From assembly GCA_009733775.1 (NCBI GenBank), contig WOGZ01000155.1:1-64000 (forward strand): 64,000 nucleotides of DNA, read 5' to 3'. Source of the DNA: Alectoria sarmentosa. Taxonomy: Eukaryota > Ascomycota > Lecanoromycetes > Lecanorales > Parmeliaceae. The notes beneath the pieces were generated by a model. It saw only the letters and a list, made by a program, of their open reading frames with translations, did no database searches and was not told where the DNA came from. Below are positions 11,317 to 22,173 of the stretch, piece after piece (the first letter of the stretch is position 1; every line of letters begins with the position of its first letter). A program made the translations under genes and the position numbers.

Positions 11317-13735
11317 GAGAATAAATATTATTCTTTTATCGTCATAAATCGAGCTTATAATTTATTAAAAGTTATATAATAAATATTATATATAAGTTAA
11401 TTAAATGTGTAAAAAATACGAAGAAATCGTGTTTTTAAACTTATTCGTTAAAATAATATCAAAATACGACTAATTTTAAAACTAATTTTAAGATTATTTT
11501 TAAAATTAATTTTAAAATTAATCTTACGTACGTCACGTAAAACATTAATTTTTAATATAAATTAATATAAAAACGATACGAATTTAAATTTATTAATAAT
11601 AAAAGAAATATGAAAATAAAAAAATGAGAAAATTTTATACGATTATATACAATTTTATATATATAAAAAAAAGAAAAAAAAACAATATCGAATTGTATAA
11701 ATTATATAATTTTATATAAATTAAAGAAAATATATAAAAAAAAGTTGCAGCTTAAAATAAATAATTTATAAAATTTTATATAAATCGTTTATATAAGTTT
11801 ATAAATACGTATTTGAAAAAATAATAATTTAATTGAATTTCTTTTATTAAAAGCTTAATAATAAGCTTAATTTAGTCTTAAATCGTTTTTAAAAATTTAT
11901 ATAATTACGTATAAATTTTTATTTATTTTTATAAAATTAAATTTTTATTTTATAAAATTAAAAAATAATTTTAATAAATAATATATATATATTTTATTTA
12001 TCACGTTATATAATAATGTTTTAATTTTTAAATTTAAATTTTATATTTTTTCGTATATTTTCTTTTTTATATATAATTTAAATAAATAAATATTTTCAAA
12101 TTATTTAAATTATTTTATTTAAATTTAAAATTATAAAAAAGTTATTATTATATTATTTTTATATAAGTTAGAGCTTATAAATTAAATTTATAATATTTAA
12201 AAACAAACGAAGACGATACGAACTTAAGATTTAACGTCGATTAAACTTTTTTTTTTCTCTTTTCGAATTAAAATTTTAAATTTATTAATGCACTTAAATT
12301 ATAAATACATTAAAATTGTCAATGCATTGAATTTATAAATTTTGTTTAAAATGCAAAACATTATTTTTTTGTTTTAATTTTAAAACTTTTTCTCTGATTT
12401 TTTTTAGAATTTTTTTTTAATTTTTTCTTTAAATTAAACTTTTTTTTTTCGAATCGAAATTCTAAATTTAATCATTTATTAAATTTATAAATTTTATGCA
12501 AATTTGAAACGAATTTTAATTTTTTTTGTTTTTAAAATTTTTGTTTTTTTTTTATTTTTTTATTTTTTTTTATTTTTTTTCTTTTCTTTTTTTTCTTAAA
12601 TTCGAATTTTACGTTTTACGATTTACGATTGTTAAATGAAAATTTTACATTCTTTATTAATTTTATCGTTACATTATTTACGATTTACGAATTTTATGTA
12701 AAATTGCGCTTATTTAAAAATATATAAAAATTATATTAAATCTTTTATAATCGAATCGTCGTAACTTTTAAAAATTTATATTATATATTTATATAATTAT
12801 TATTATAAATTAAACTTATATAATTTCAACGATATAATAATGTTATAAATATGATAAAAAATTATAATGTTATTCGAAAAAGAAAATAATTCGTTGAATA
12901 AGCGTAAAGGTTTTTCGAAAATTTCGTTATCGATTTGATTTTACATATTTAAATTAAATATTAATTTATATATTTATTTCGAATTTTATTATTTTTATAT
13001 CGTTAAAAAGCGTATACTAAGTTTTATAATTTGCGAAAGTATAAAATATTTATGTTTTTATAAAAGATAAAGATAAAAGATGTAAAGTTTTTTTATATAA
13101 ATTTTTGATAAAAGCGTTCGAAAGGTTTAAAAGTTATTATTCGAACGTTAATCGAAAAGCGTAATAATATAAAATTTGTGATTAATTGCATATATAAATT
13201 TAAGATATTTTAACTTAGTTTTACACTATTTTTTTATATATATTAATTTTTCTTTAATTAATTAATTTAAACGTTATAAATTAACAAAAATCTCGCTTCG
13301 AAATAGCGATTTTTTAATATTTAATATATTTTTATATTTACGTTATATATACGTTAATTTCGATTTAATTTAGCGTTTTAATAAATGCGCATTTTTTTTA
13401 TAATATCGTCTTTTATATTTGCTTTTTATAAATATTTTAATATTTTTTATATATTAAAAACTATTAAAGCTACTATTTTAAATTAAATAGTTATTATCGT
13501 AAAACGTTAAATAACTACTATTACTTTAAAAGCGTTTTATTATTAAATAATAAATTTATTAAAATATATTCGTAATTTGAATATTGTTTTAATTATATTC
13601 GTATATAAAATCTTAATATAAAATTCTTTTCAGAAACGATCTTTTAATATATTATATTTACTTTATTTATATATATTTTCTTATAGTTATTGCTATCGTT
13701 ATTCTTTATATATATTATTATGACTTCATCGTTTA
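11317..13735. other. AT-rich block, no recognisable feature
   Basis: Extremely AT-rich, with long T runs near 12,360-12,600. I see no conserved domain, LTR or inverted terminus. The transition to normal base composition is abrupt at about 13,735. Confidence 0.7.
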
Positions 13736-14488
13736 CTTCGATAAAGACTCCTCGCAAGGCGTGGCCGTCGAAGAAGACCTTATCAAACCTACTTATGATA
13801 TTAAGCTCTCTGCGGTCAAATGATTGAATAACGATAGAGCACTCAAAGCCTCGGTGACCTTTTGAGCAAGCATATGCTTGAAACAGACGTTCTTGGTGCG
13901 CCGTTTGGGCGTCTTCCTGGGCATGATGTCAGGGCCGTAGGACGCGGCGACAGTAGGGTGGGGGCGATGTGTGTATGCGACTACTTTGAAGCAGGTATAG
14001 GATACCAAAAAATAGCTATTTGGGTGTGATAGAAGATCAAAAGTTGCAATCAAATAGACATTTGGAAGCTATTATCTCGGTGGCAAATGGTAGGGCTGAA
14101 CCCTCAAATAGTGACTATTTGAACTTGCAATAGTAAATTTGATAGTCTTTAATATCAATACAAGTCATTGCACACACGTTGAGTCCCTGACAACAAAGAG
14201 AAAAACTTTAATATTGATGAAAATATGAGAAAATAAGATTATTCGCTATAGTGATACTCGTAGTGTCAAATGGAGATTATATTGAATTTGTAAAATAGTG
14301 AACTCATTAAATCATCTTCTAGGTCATCGCGCCCTATCCCTACATTGTATATCCCGGAGGAAAGGATATTCCGATGATACGAATAGGCTCAGTGTAACGA
14401 ACAAAGCTTCTGCCAACTTCGCTCCAGCTCCACAACTCCTTCCACATTCCGGGCCTCTCTTTTTCTCACTATCCTGCAATCTTCAAAA
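13736..14488. other. intergenic region upstream of UFD1
   Basis: Base composition becomes normal here. A minus-strand open frame of 86 codons (14,053-13,793) has a basic stretch (MPRKTPKRRTK) but matches nothing I know, so it is not called. The last 150 bases form the UFD1 promoter and leader, with pyrimidine-rich runs. Confidence 0.5.
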
Positions 14489-15831
14489 TGGTACCTACCT
14501 ACCTTTCTCACCAATCCTAGAGCCGCTATCTCACTAACTTCAATCTCAGTTCAACCCAGGCTTCTACCAAGACGACGACCCCATGTCCGGCATATTTGCA
14601 CCAGGCATGATGGTCAGAGCAGGCGGTATGCCACCTCGCCGCTTCGACGAGTACTACCGCTGTTACCCGGTCGCCATGCTGCCTGGTCCCGAGCGAGAAA
14701 ACGTAAACCATGGCGGAAAAGTGATCATGCCGCCCAGCGCGCTCGACAAGCTAACACGCCTACACATCACGTACCCTATGCTCTTCGAGCTCATAAATGG
14801 GAATAAAGATACAATGACACATGCGGGGGTGCTGGAGTTTATCGCGGACGAGGGGAAAATATATTTGCCTTATTGGGTAGGTCTCCTCCAAACTATCCCT
14901 TCTGCAGCCATGGGTAGGCGAGCATGAGCTGACGCTCGCATTCCAGATGCTCGAGACTCTTTCCATCGAGCCCGGCGACCTCCTCCAAATCAAATCCACC
15001 GATCTCCCGTCCGGCCAATTTGTCAAACTCCAAGCTCAATCCACCTCTTTCCTCGACATCTCCGATCCCAAAGCCGTCCTCGAAAACGCCTTTCGAAACT
15101 TCTCCTGCCTAACCGTCGGCGATATTTTCACCTTTGCATACAATGACAGTATCTATTCCATGAAAGTGCTCGAAACGAAACCTGGCATCGCCGCAAAGGG
15201 ATCTATCAGTGTCCTTGAGACGGATCTAGAAGTCGACTTCGCCCCGCCAGTCGGTTACGAGGAGCCCAAACGCGTCGGCGGCTCAAGCACGCCTAGGAGT
15301 ATTACCGGGGGGCTACCTGTTGGAGGAATGCTACATAATTCTGGCACCATGGCCCAAGCAATCAATTATGCCTCCATAGCCCCTACATCATCCACAGCAG
15401 CGGATGGCGCAAAAGCCGCCTCCTCGAATTTCCTCTTGGGCGGTCAAAAACTCAACGCGCGAAAAGGTAGCAAAGTACCTGCGCCCAGATCATCTACATC
15501 CGTCGCCGGCGCCTTCACTAACCCCCCTCCAACAGCTGTCAGACGCACCAATGGACCGCAACCTCTTCGCCTTCCACCTGGGAAGCTGTTCTTTGGGTAT
15601 GAAGTCAAACCCGTGCGTAAGACTGGCGAGCAGAAGGAGAAAGTGGAAGATGACAGCCAGCCCAAGTTTCAAGGATCGGGCCAGACGCTCAGAGGAGGCG
15701 TAAAGCGAAAGGGCGGGGAGGCGGACGTGGTTGAGAAGATAATAAAGGGCGGGGAGGCTGCCGAGAAAGGTCTAGACGCAGATGGAGGGCAGAAATTGGG
15801 TGGGAGGACATTGAGGGATGGGCCAAAGTGA
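14489..15831 (+). CDS. UFD1: Ubiquitin fusion degradation protein 1 (Cdc48/p97-Npl4 cofactor)
   Basis: Ufd1 pairs with Npl4 to recruit polyubiquitylated substrates to the Cdc48/p97 ATPase for ER-associated degradation and related extraction. Exons: 14,489-14,491, 14,550-14,876 and 14,947-15,831, 404 residues. The first exon is only the ATG: GT follows at once, a CTAAC branch point and CAG end the 58-nt intron, and exon 2 reads FNPGFYQDDDP before SGIFAPG. The conserved Ufd1 N-domain follows (RRFDEYYRCYPVAM, then GGKVIMPPSALDKL, then LPYW joined to MLETLSIEPGDLLQIKS, then KLQAQSTSFLDI). The PGI...LETDLEVDFAPPVGY segment ends the core. The C-terminal 150 residues are low-complexity and carry the expected partner-binding region. 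An alternative start at M12 (14,583) would avoid the one-codon exon but lose the normal N-terminus. Confidence 0.93.
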
Positions 15832-16023
15832 GAGAATTTGGTAGATATGCATGGCTGGCGTTGAAGGTAGGGATTGCATCGGGAGCGTGTCATAGGCTGG
15901 CAAGCGTTCAACCAAGCGTCAGAGGAACGGGAAGAATATTGCTTCGTCTTCGTTACCTTAGACCTTGAACTACATTTCATTGTTTTTCATATTTCAAACC
16001 TACGCTTGTGTTATGAGCAGTAA

Positions 16024-17141
16024 AACGCAACGCATTATCATTCTGATAATAGCTCATCAACCTTCCTGTTGGAGCAACAAGTGTCTCAATCCGCAGTCGA
16101 GATCCAACGAGATCATCGTACCAACGAGAGCGAAATCGGTGAAGGGACCAAAGAGCGAGCTACAGCATACAGCTCAAGCATGCTGAACGGTAAACCACCA
16201 ACGAGTGTTCTAAGGATTATGTGTTCTTGCTAAAGAACATGAAGGAGCCAGTGGGCCTCGATGCACTTAGTGCGCTGGACCAAATAGCAACGAACCATAT
16301 CGCGTACTCCGAGGCCGTGAAGGCGGCTACTCCAGCTCCGGGCCTCAGGAATTTATCTCAAGCACAAACTCAAACTCATCGACGAATGGGTCGCACTCAC
16401 AGCAAAATCGCTGCTCTTCGACGTGGACGCTGAGAAAGCCGCGGTGGACGTGCTCAATATTAGCGTGCATAGTCACCCAAGTAGAGCTTCGGTATTGCGA
16501 CTCCTAGTCACATCCCCAGACCAGCCGATCGTGGATATTCTGCACCTTCAGAGCCTTAGGACGGTATCCAGCAGCTGGTACCCAATGTCCCAGCCAAACT
16601 CTCAACTCCAACCTGCCCTTCAGCTTCAACCCAACCCAACGCCATCATCACCCTACCCACCCTCGCCCACCGCCATCTGCTACGACTGCAACGCCCGCAT
16701 GATCGACTCCTCAGGCTCGCCATACGACCTGCCCACGTCCTGTTCTATCTGCCAGCATCCTCTGATCTACCGACCTTTCAAAGAAATCCTCCGCCTGCAG
16801 TCAAAATAACCAGCCAGCTCCGCCATCTGCCGCTAGATCAACGACCGACAGCCCGAGCGGTCTTGGAATTGAATCTCGAGATCACTCCAAGGCTGTCAAC
16901 GGGGTCAGCGCTTACGGCCGGCGGCGATGACCTGTAGCAGCTTGATGGGCAGGGCTGGAAGAGGCGCTTGACAGCCGCTGAGAACAAGCTGGCAAAAGTA
17001 GCCAACAGGTATCCTGGAGGAAATAATGGGAAACCAGCAGCAACGTTTGTCGATTCGGGCGTAACCGAGGATGAGGACGAAGTGGTGTTTATCAAGGAAG
17101 TCACACAAAACGAGGAAGCCACTCGTAACGAGATCAAGTAA
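16024..17141 (+). pseudogene. degenerate conserved fungal protein with C-terminal zinc ribbon
   Basis: Not recognised by name. A protein-like signal runs through three frames. It starts near 16,051 (STFLLEQQVSQSAVEIQRD), shifts near 16,210 into DYVFLLKNMKEPVGLDALSA, shifts near 16,345 into IYLKHKLKLIDEWVALTAKS, and continues to a zinc-ribbon-like CX2C-X18-CX2C at about 16,680-16,770. It ends that frame at 16,807, then continues one base off through an in-frame TAG (16,935, a CAG with one C-to-T change would read Gln) to an acidic tail ending at TAA 17,139-17,141. None of the shifts can be removed with a credible intron (the gaps are 1-2 nt). Three frameshifts plus a nonsense codon argue for a pseudogene; sequencing or assembly errors are the alternative. 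No start codon is clear. It lies between intact UFD1 and the F-box gene. Confidence 0.6.
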
Positions 17142-17342
17142 ATCAATGTAAATACGAGCAAGTATGGAAAGGTCACTTTTCCGCAGGAAGAAATAGACAA
17201 CACTGTCTGCTGTATCGCATGTCTTGACAACTGATCGTTGGAGAATATACTTATTTACGCAATCCACCACATCTACAGCTCAAGCTCTTTGGGAATGTGC
17301 AGTATGTGTGACGTGTCTCCGCCCATGAAAGCAGATTATTTC

Positions 17343-18446
17343 TCACTCCACATCATCTATAAGCTCCCTCCTCCATATACCCTCCAAACCACCCTCAACA
17401 AGCTCACCCAACTCCCTCCCATCCCCGCCACGTTCCCCAACCACAAAACAAATAGTCTCCACCAGCGTTTCCCCGTTATTCTCAAACCAATCTCCCTGCC
17501 CTGCCACAAAGTGCTCCACGGTCGCCTTCCTGCTCCCGAAACTATTAAAGGCCGTCAACTCTGCATCGGAACCAGCTTGACCTGTCAGGCTCTTATACAA
17601 ATGCATCAACTGCCCCGGATCAAACTTCAGCATATCTTCCACGACGTAGTACTGAGTAATCTCGTCGCCCCATCCTTCCACTGTGGCACCATACTGGCTG
17701 TGATTTTTCGTCGTCGACAGTCTCGAGACGTGCGGTGTGCTGTGAAAGAACGCTTGATGGAAATCAGCGAGGGGGTCGTTATTGAGTCTCGCAACCTTCG
17801 TTGCCGAAACCAGCGGGAATGGATCATCCGGAAAACGTTGCTTGTGACGACGGACAACGGTCCCATTGCTGGGACAAATATGCGAATGTAAGACGGCGCG
17901 GAATATAGCATGCAGATCCAACATCTCCGCCAGTTGCTCCGCAGGCCAGGGTCTAAGCACCTGCGCCCTGGTCCTCACCACCTGCGGCTGAAGCCTGCCC
18001 ATACGAGTGTGTTGCGGTGTATGGAAAGCGATGTTGTACAGCCAGACGCGGTAGCATGCTCGCCTCAGTTTGTAGCTCTCTGCGGTGGAGAGCAGACGGC
18101 GATTGGCGCTTTCCTCGGCCGTCCATTTCTGGCTTGGATATACAGTCGCCCATTTCTCTGCTACCTGTCCTGCTTCGACGAGGCGTTGAAGCAGGGCCAT
18201 TGACTGCGGTGGGGCAGGGCGTGGTATATGAGCGAGTTGGCTGCTGTTGTATGTGACGAGGCGGATGGCATCGTGCGAGGGGCCGTACTGGGCCTCGAAG
18301 GACTGGTAGAGAAGGGGAAGCTTGTGGTGGGCGAGGATAGAGTGCAGATGCTTGCAGGTTGAAGCAACGGCGAGGAGTGAAGAAATGGTGGGGCAAGATT
18401 CGAGGATGTGGAGGAGAGTTTCATTGGCTAGGTCTGTAATGTGCAT
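17343..18446 (-). CDS. F-box domain protein
   Basis: Single uninterrupted exon of 367 codons. Residues 1-50 (ITDLANETLLHILESC, then ASTCKHLHSIL) form an F-box: Leu-Pro-like start, E-x-L-x-x-I-L, then C-K-x-L. F-box proteins connect substrates to the Skp1-cullin-F-box ubiquitin ligase. The remaining 300 residues have Trp- and Arg-rich helices (AEKWATVYPSQKWTAEES, ACYRVWLYNIAF) seen in fungal F-box proteins of unknown substrate; no WD40, LRR or Kelch repeats are visible. The start at 18,446 is the first Met and lies just before the F-box. It is transcribed away from HDA1's 3' end. The substrate cannot be predicted. Confidence 0.85.
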   Translation of the reverse strand: MHITDLANETLLHILESCPTISSLLAVASTCKHLHSILAHHKLPLLYQSFEAQYGPSHDAIRLVTYNSSQLAHIPRPAPPQSMALLQRLVEAGQVAEKWATVYPSQKWTAEESANRRLLSTAESYKLRRACYRVWLYNIAFHTPQHTRMGRLQPQVVRTRAQVLRPWPAEQLAEMLDLHAIFRAVLHSHICPSNGTVVRRHKQRFPDDPFPLVSATKVARLNNDPLADFHQAFFHSTPHVSRLSTTKNHSQYGATVEGWGDEITQYYVVEDMLKFDPGQLMHLYKSLTGQAGSDAELTAFNSFGSRKATVEHFVAGQGDWFENNGETLVETICFVVGERGGDGRELGELVEGGLEGIWRRELIDDVE

Positions 18447-19060
18447 TGCGAACAGGTAGGCTGTAAAGTGTGCAGGTTTGCTTTTGCTTTTGCTTTTTTT
18501 GGTTTGAATTGTTGTTTACTCTTCGTTCTTTCTACACCCAGTCAGTAAAGACCCTTTTAGCAACAAAGCACGACTTACTATTCACCCTCTCCTTTTCTCT
18601 CTTCACACACCGGTAGTCGACGAAGGTCTGTGCAAGCTACACTCCCTCTCGTCGACAAATATCTCTCAAGGGTTATCAACCGGCGAACACCCCGTCGTTG
18701 GGGCTATAAATCGATAGAGATGCATCTTGAGATGATCTCTGGAGCGTACCTGTCAGAAGCGAGGCCAGCCCTCTCAGGGCTATGGTTGATCCGGATATCA
18801 TGATTGCTATCAAGAGGGAAAAGGAGAAACTCGACCATCATTTACTTTGCGTATTAGCACCGATGGCTTAGTCATCCGCCAAGAAATCCACATGAATGCA
18901 GTCCAAGTCTAAGACCTGAGCGCATATTGTTCAATATCTACGATACAGATATCCTGGTCTTATACTCTTCAGACACCAGTCATACCATCTCACAGATCTC
19001 GAAGGTCACAAATCCATCCATCCAAATCATATGCGGAACAGCAAAGATCTGGGCTGAAAA
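18447..19060. other. intergenic, F-box promoter and HDA1 3' flank
   Basis: About 0.6 kb of normal composition. A CTTTTGCTTTTGCTTTTT run lies just upstream of the F-box ATG. No further gene or RNA was recognised. Confidence 0.6.
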
Positions 19061-22000
19061 TCATACCAATTTTTCCTCCTCGGTGTCATCGTCTCTCCTG
19101 ACCACCCTCCTTGTGATGAAGCCCTGGACTTCCTCCTGATGCTGCCCGAGCATATCGTTCAAGCCATTGACTGGGCTTCGCACGAGGTTCCCAAAGCGCT
19201 TCGAGGGTTTCTTAGAACCGTCGATATCCCAGACCAGATGGTTGTTTGCCACAAAGTTGATAGAATTTGCTCGGTACCATTTGGACAGCGACTGGCCATG
19301 CTGGAAAAAGCCGTGGTCTGAGACGGCTTTCAGGCGATTCTCTGAAATGAAGTTGACCATACCTGTGACCCGCCTGGTGAAATCTTCTTCTACAAATTGC
19401 AACGTCGTCAGCTGGCGGCTTGCTTGGGGAAACAGGAGGTTTGGAAGGAGTACTGACCCCGGTTAATGAGAAGATGTATAATGCTTTCATACGCATATCC
19501 GGCGCCGAAAAAGAAGATCTCTGTGGCATCATTGCAACTATAGAACGTCAGCAGACGCAGGCTCCGAAGCTATACAGAGCATAGACGTACTCGATGTAAT
19601 TCTCCCAAAGATACACAGCAAGTTCATTGCTAACAGATAGACGCTCGGCCTCGTCTTCTGTCCCATAGCCTTCGTTATCCTGATGCATTGTTCAGCGGTA
19701 CCATCGTGATTCTCGAGATTGGCTGGACCTACTTCGGTACTGGTCAGGTGCTTGGGAACGTTCACGTCAACAACTCCGAATCCCAGGTTTGCTGCCCAAT
19801 CGACGTAATGCTTCAAGTTATCAGCCTTCTACGAGTCAGCAAAGGATCGCTGCAAAATGAAATGTGTAACATACCAGCCATGTATTATGCAACTCCAGCT
19901 TATGGGCGATAGGATGTGGTGTCCCCATTAATTCCGGCCTGAGCTGAAGTGAGCCTTCTGAATTCCGAACAACTAACGTGGCGCTGCCTACGGGTCATGG
20001 AAAATCACTACTAGTGGCACTGCGTCCTCAAAATTCGGCCTGCGTACTCGTCATTGACGAACTCCGCTGCCCTCTACAAGGGTCTTACGTTGCGATTACT
20101 TGATTTTCGAAGGACTTGGAAAGTTTCTCACGATACACTGTAACATTCATCATGTTGTGATTCTCCTTGAATTGGCTTGCTTGGTAGTAGCGTATCACGT
20201 CTAGGTTGGATCAAAATTTTGTTAGGGTCCGGATTTGTAGAAGCTGCATACCGTGCATGCGCTCCGCGCTATGTTTGTTGACAATGTCTAGATCGGTTAA
20301 TTAGTAAGGGCCATGGCCAATGAGATATGGAAGTAACCTTGATGCGCGTCCTTGGGGTAAAGACTTGACCAAAAACGAGACTGGTACATAGCTACCATTT
20401 GCACGGTTTCAATGCCTGTTTCTGTCGCTTTTGTATCCCGTATTCGGTCTGGCATTTCACCAATCAGAGTTCGTGTTACCGCTAAAGCTGATTTTGAGAT
20501 TGAAGTGAGGTTGTAGCCTCCCTGGTAGGTAGTTAGTGATTGCCAGAAGGCCGCAGAAATAGATACTCAAAGAAGGAGCGAACCTCAAGACAAACTACAA
20601 GTTTCCCTTGTGCAAGACTCATAAGCATGTGTGTCATTTGAGCATAACATGCCGGTGTGACGAAGCAGCCTCCAAGTTGATCGCCCTCAGCAGCGTCAAA
20701 TCCCGCGGCGACTGTAGCTTGTTAGAGGTCCTCCGAGATCTCTGCTTACGATAACTCACTAATAACCAGGTCCGGATCAAATTCATAAGCAACGGGCATG
20801 ACAATATGCTGAAAAGCAAGCATATAGTCTGCATCACCCATGCCTTTGGTGGGCCAGGGGATGTTAATGTTCCTGCGCTGCAGATTAATTGAAGTCAAGA
20901 CCCGACGACTCCAAATACAACGCACTTTCCTAGTCCAGCCTCGCCACCGCAGTGCAAGTGATCACCATAGTTTCCAGAGGGGTAGAAATTGCCATCCTCG
21001 TGAACGTGGAGAGAGATGTACAACACATTTGGATCTTGATAAAACGCCTGCTGTATTCCGTTACCTAGCATCTGTCAGCGAAGTCCTTCGGGAGCGCAGA
21101 GAGTCCCAAGTACCATGATGAACATCCCTAGAAAATCGGACGGGTCAATAGGTGCTGTATCCAACTTAGAGGAGAGCATACCAATCAAGTATTAGGATCT
21201 TTCGACACGTCTCTGGAAAATCTGACTGACAAACTTTGGCGGCAATGCTGACGTTATCGAAAATGCAGAACCCCATCGGTTGATTACACTCTGCATGGTG
21301 TCCCGGAGGTCGGATCACCGCGATGGCGTTCTTAACTTGCCGTGAAGTGACCGCCCGACAAGTCTCGATAGCTCCCCCAGCAGATAGTAAGGCACACCCA
21401 AAAGTCGTGACATTCAGATAGATAGAGTCGAACGTCCTTTCCAAAATAACCAGATCATCAGATGCCATACCTAAGGGCAACATCAGCTGTCATAACTATT
21501 GTGTAAAGCCGGTACTCTACGAACTCGCGGTGGTCACCATAAAGTCCCAATGCTTTTTATCGTGTACCAAACAAACCTCCGACTCGGAGACATTGCGAGC
21601 GTTGATACGAAGAAGTGGGTTGGGGATCAGACTCCCTGTATTTAGCATAGGATCGTTGACCAGACCGGCCATACATAGCTCCTTGTAGATCTTAAAAATC
21701 CGCCGTGGGTCCTCAGGATGAAAGTCCCGACTCTGTTTTGGTGGATCGAGCTCGCAGTGGTACCGCATACGGACATCGTAGCAAAGTCCAGAGGGTAATG
21801 ATGAGATGTATGGTGCCGTAGGCCCGTGCTCCGCATCATCCAGCTCGTCGATGAAATTGTCCAGTCCCTGCTGCATTGGGTCCTCCGAGGTTTCAATGGT
21901 GAGATGGTTCGCTACACTGTTTGCCAGGACAGAAGACTCTCGAGATGGTTCTTGGAGCCGGCTCATTGCTGGGTTCAGATATGCGGCACCGTTATTTGAA

Positions 22001-22173
22001 GTTGCAAACTGTCGCGGGTCCTGGAGGCCGTGGGGTGCCAACATTGCAGCCATGCTTGTGGAGGGGATGGAGCCATGGATCGGTCTTTCCGCTTCAACTA
22101 ACATGTGCAGTGTGCCAGCTGAGTAGCCTCGTGGCGTATCGAGCATTTGTGCATCATCGTCGTACATGTCCAT
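19061..22173 (-). CDS. HDA1: Class II histone deacetylase Hda1/Clr3 with C-terminal Arb2 domain
   Basis: Zinc-dependent deacetylase of histone H3/H4 tails acting in transcriptional silencing. At least 14 introns. Exons by eye: 22,173-21,538; 21,486-21,182; 21,127-21,114; 21,064-20,926; 20,872-20,760; 20,711-20,584; 20,521-20,338; 20,287-20,252; 20,200-20,089; 20,039-19,992; 19,938-19,875; 19,828-19,733; 19,679 to about 19,587; then two 3' exons. Phase closes through exon 13 (about 656 residues). Catalytic motifs: RPPGHHAE, DWDVHHGNG, LVIIAAGFDAAEGDQLGG, LEGGYN. The third exon is 14 nt and carries D-V-H-H. The C-terminal third matches the Arb2 domain (GFGVVDVNVPKHL, ATEIFFFGAGYAYESI, YRANSINFVANNHLVWD). 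Two last junctions (near 19,587-19,545 and 19,455-19,411) do not join in frame with introns of ordinary size, so the 3' model is uncertain or carries indels. Confidence 0.88.

Noticed and set aside
11179..11379. 66-codon open frame with Cys and Arg at the copia right end
   Set aside because: It is the 3' LTR read through; the same sequence occurs at 4,107.
13793..14053. 86-codon minus-strand frame with a basic MPRKTPKRRTK stretch, resembling a histone tail at first glance
   Set aside because: No histone fold or other family follows, no splice structure is visible, and it sits at the edge of a RIP block.
17238..17891. 217-codon plus-strand open frame
   Set aside because: Antisense of the F-box gene, whose minus-strand frame has the domain and runs the full length.
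18447..19060. Possible tRNA or small RNA gene
   Set aside because: No A-box/B-box pair or cloverleaf was found.
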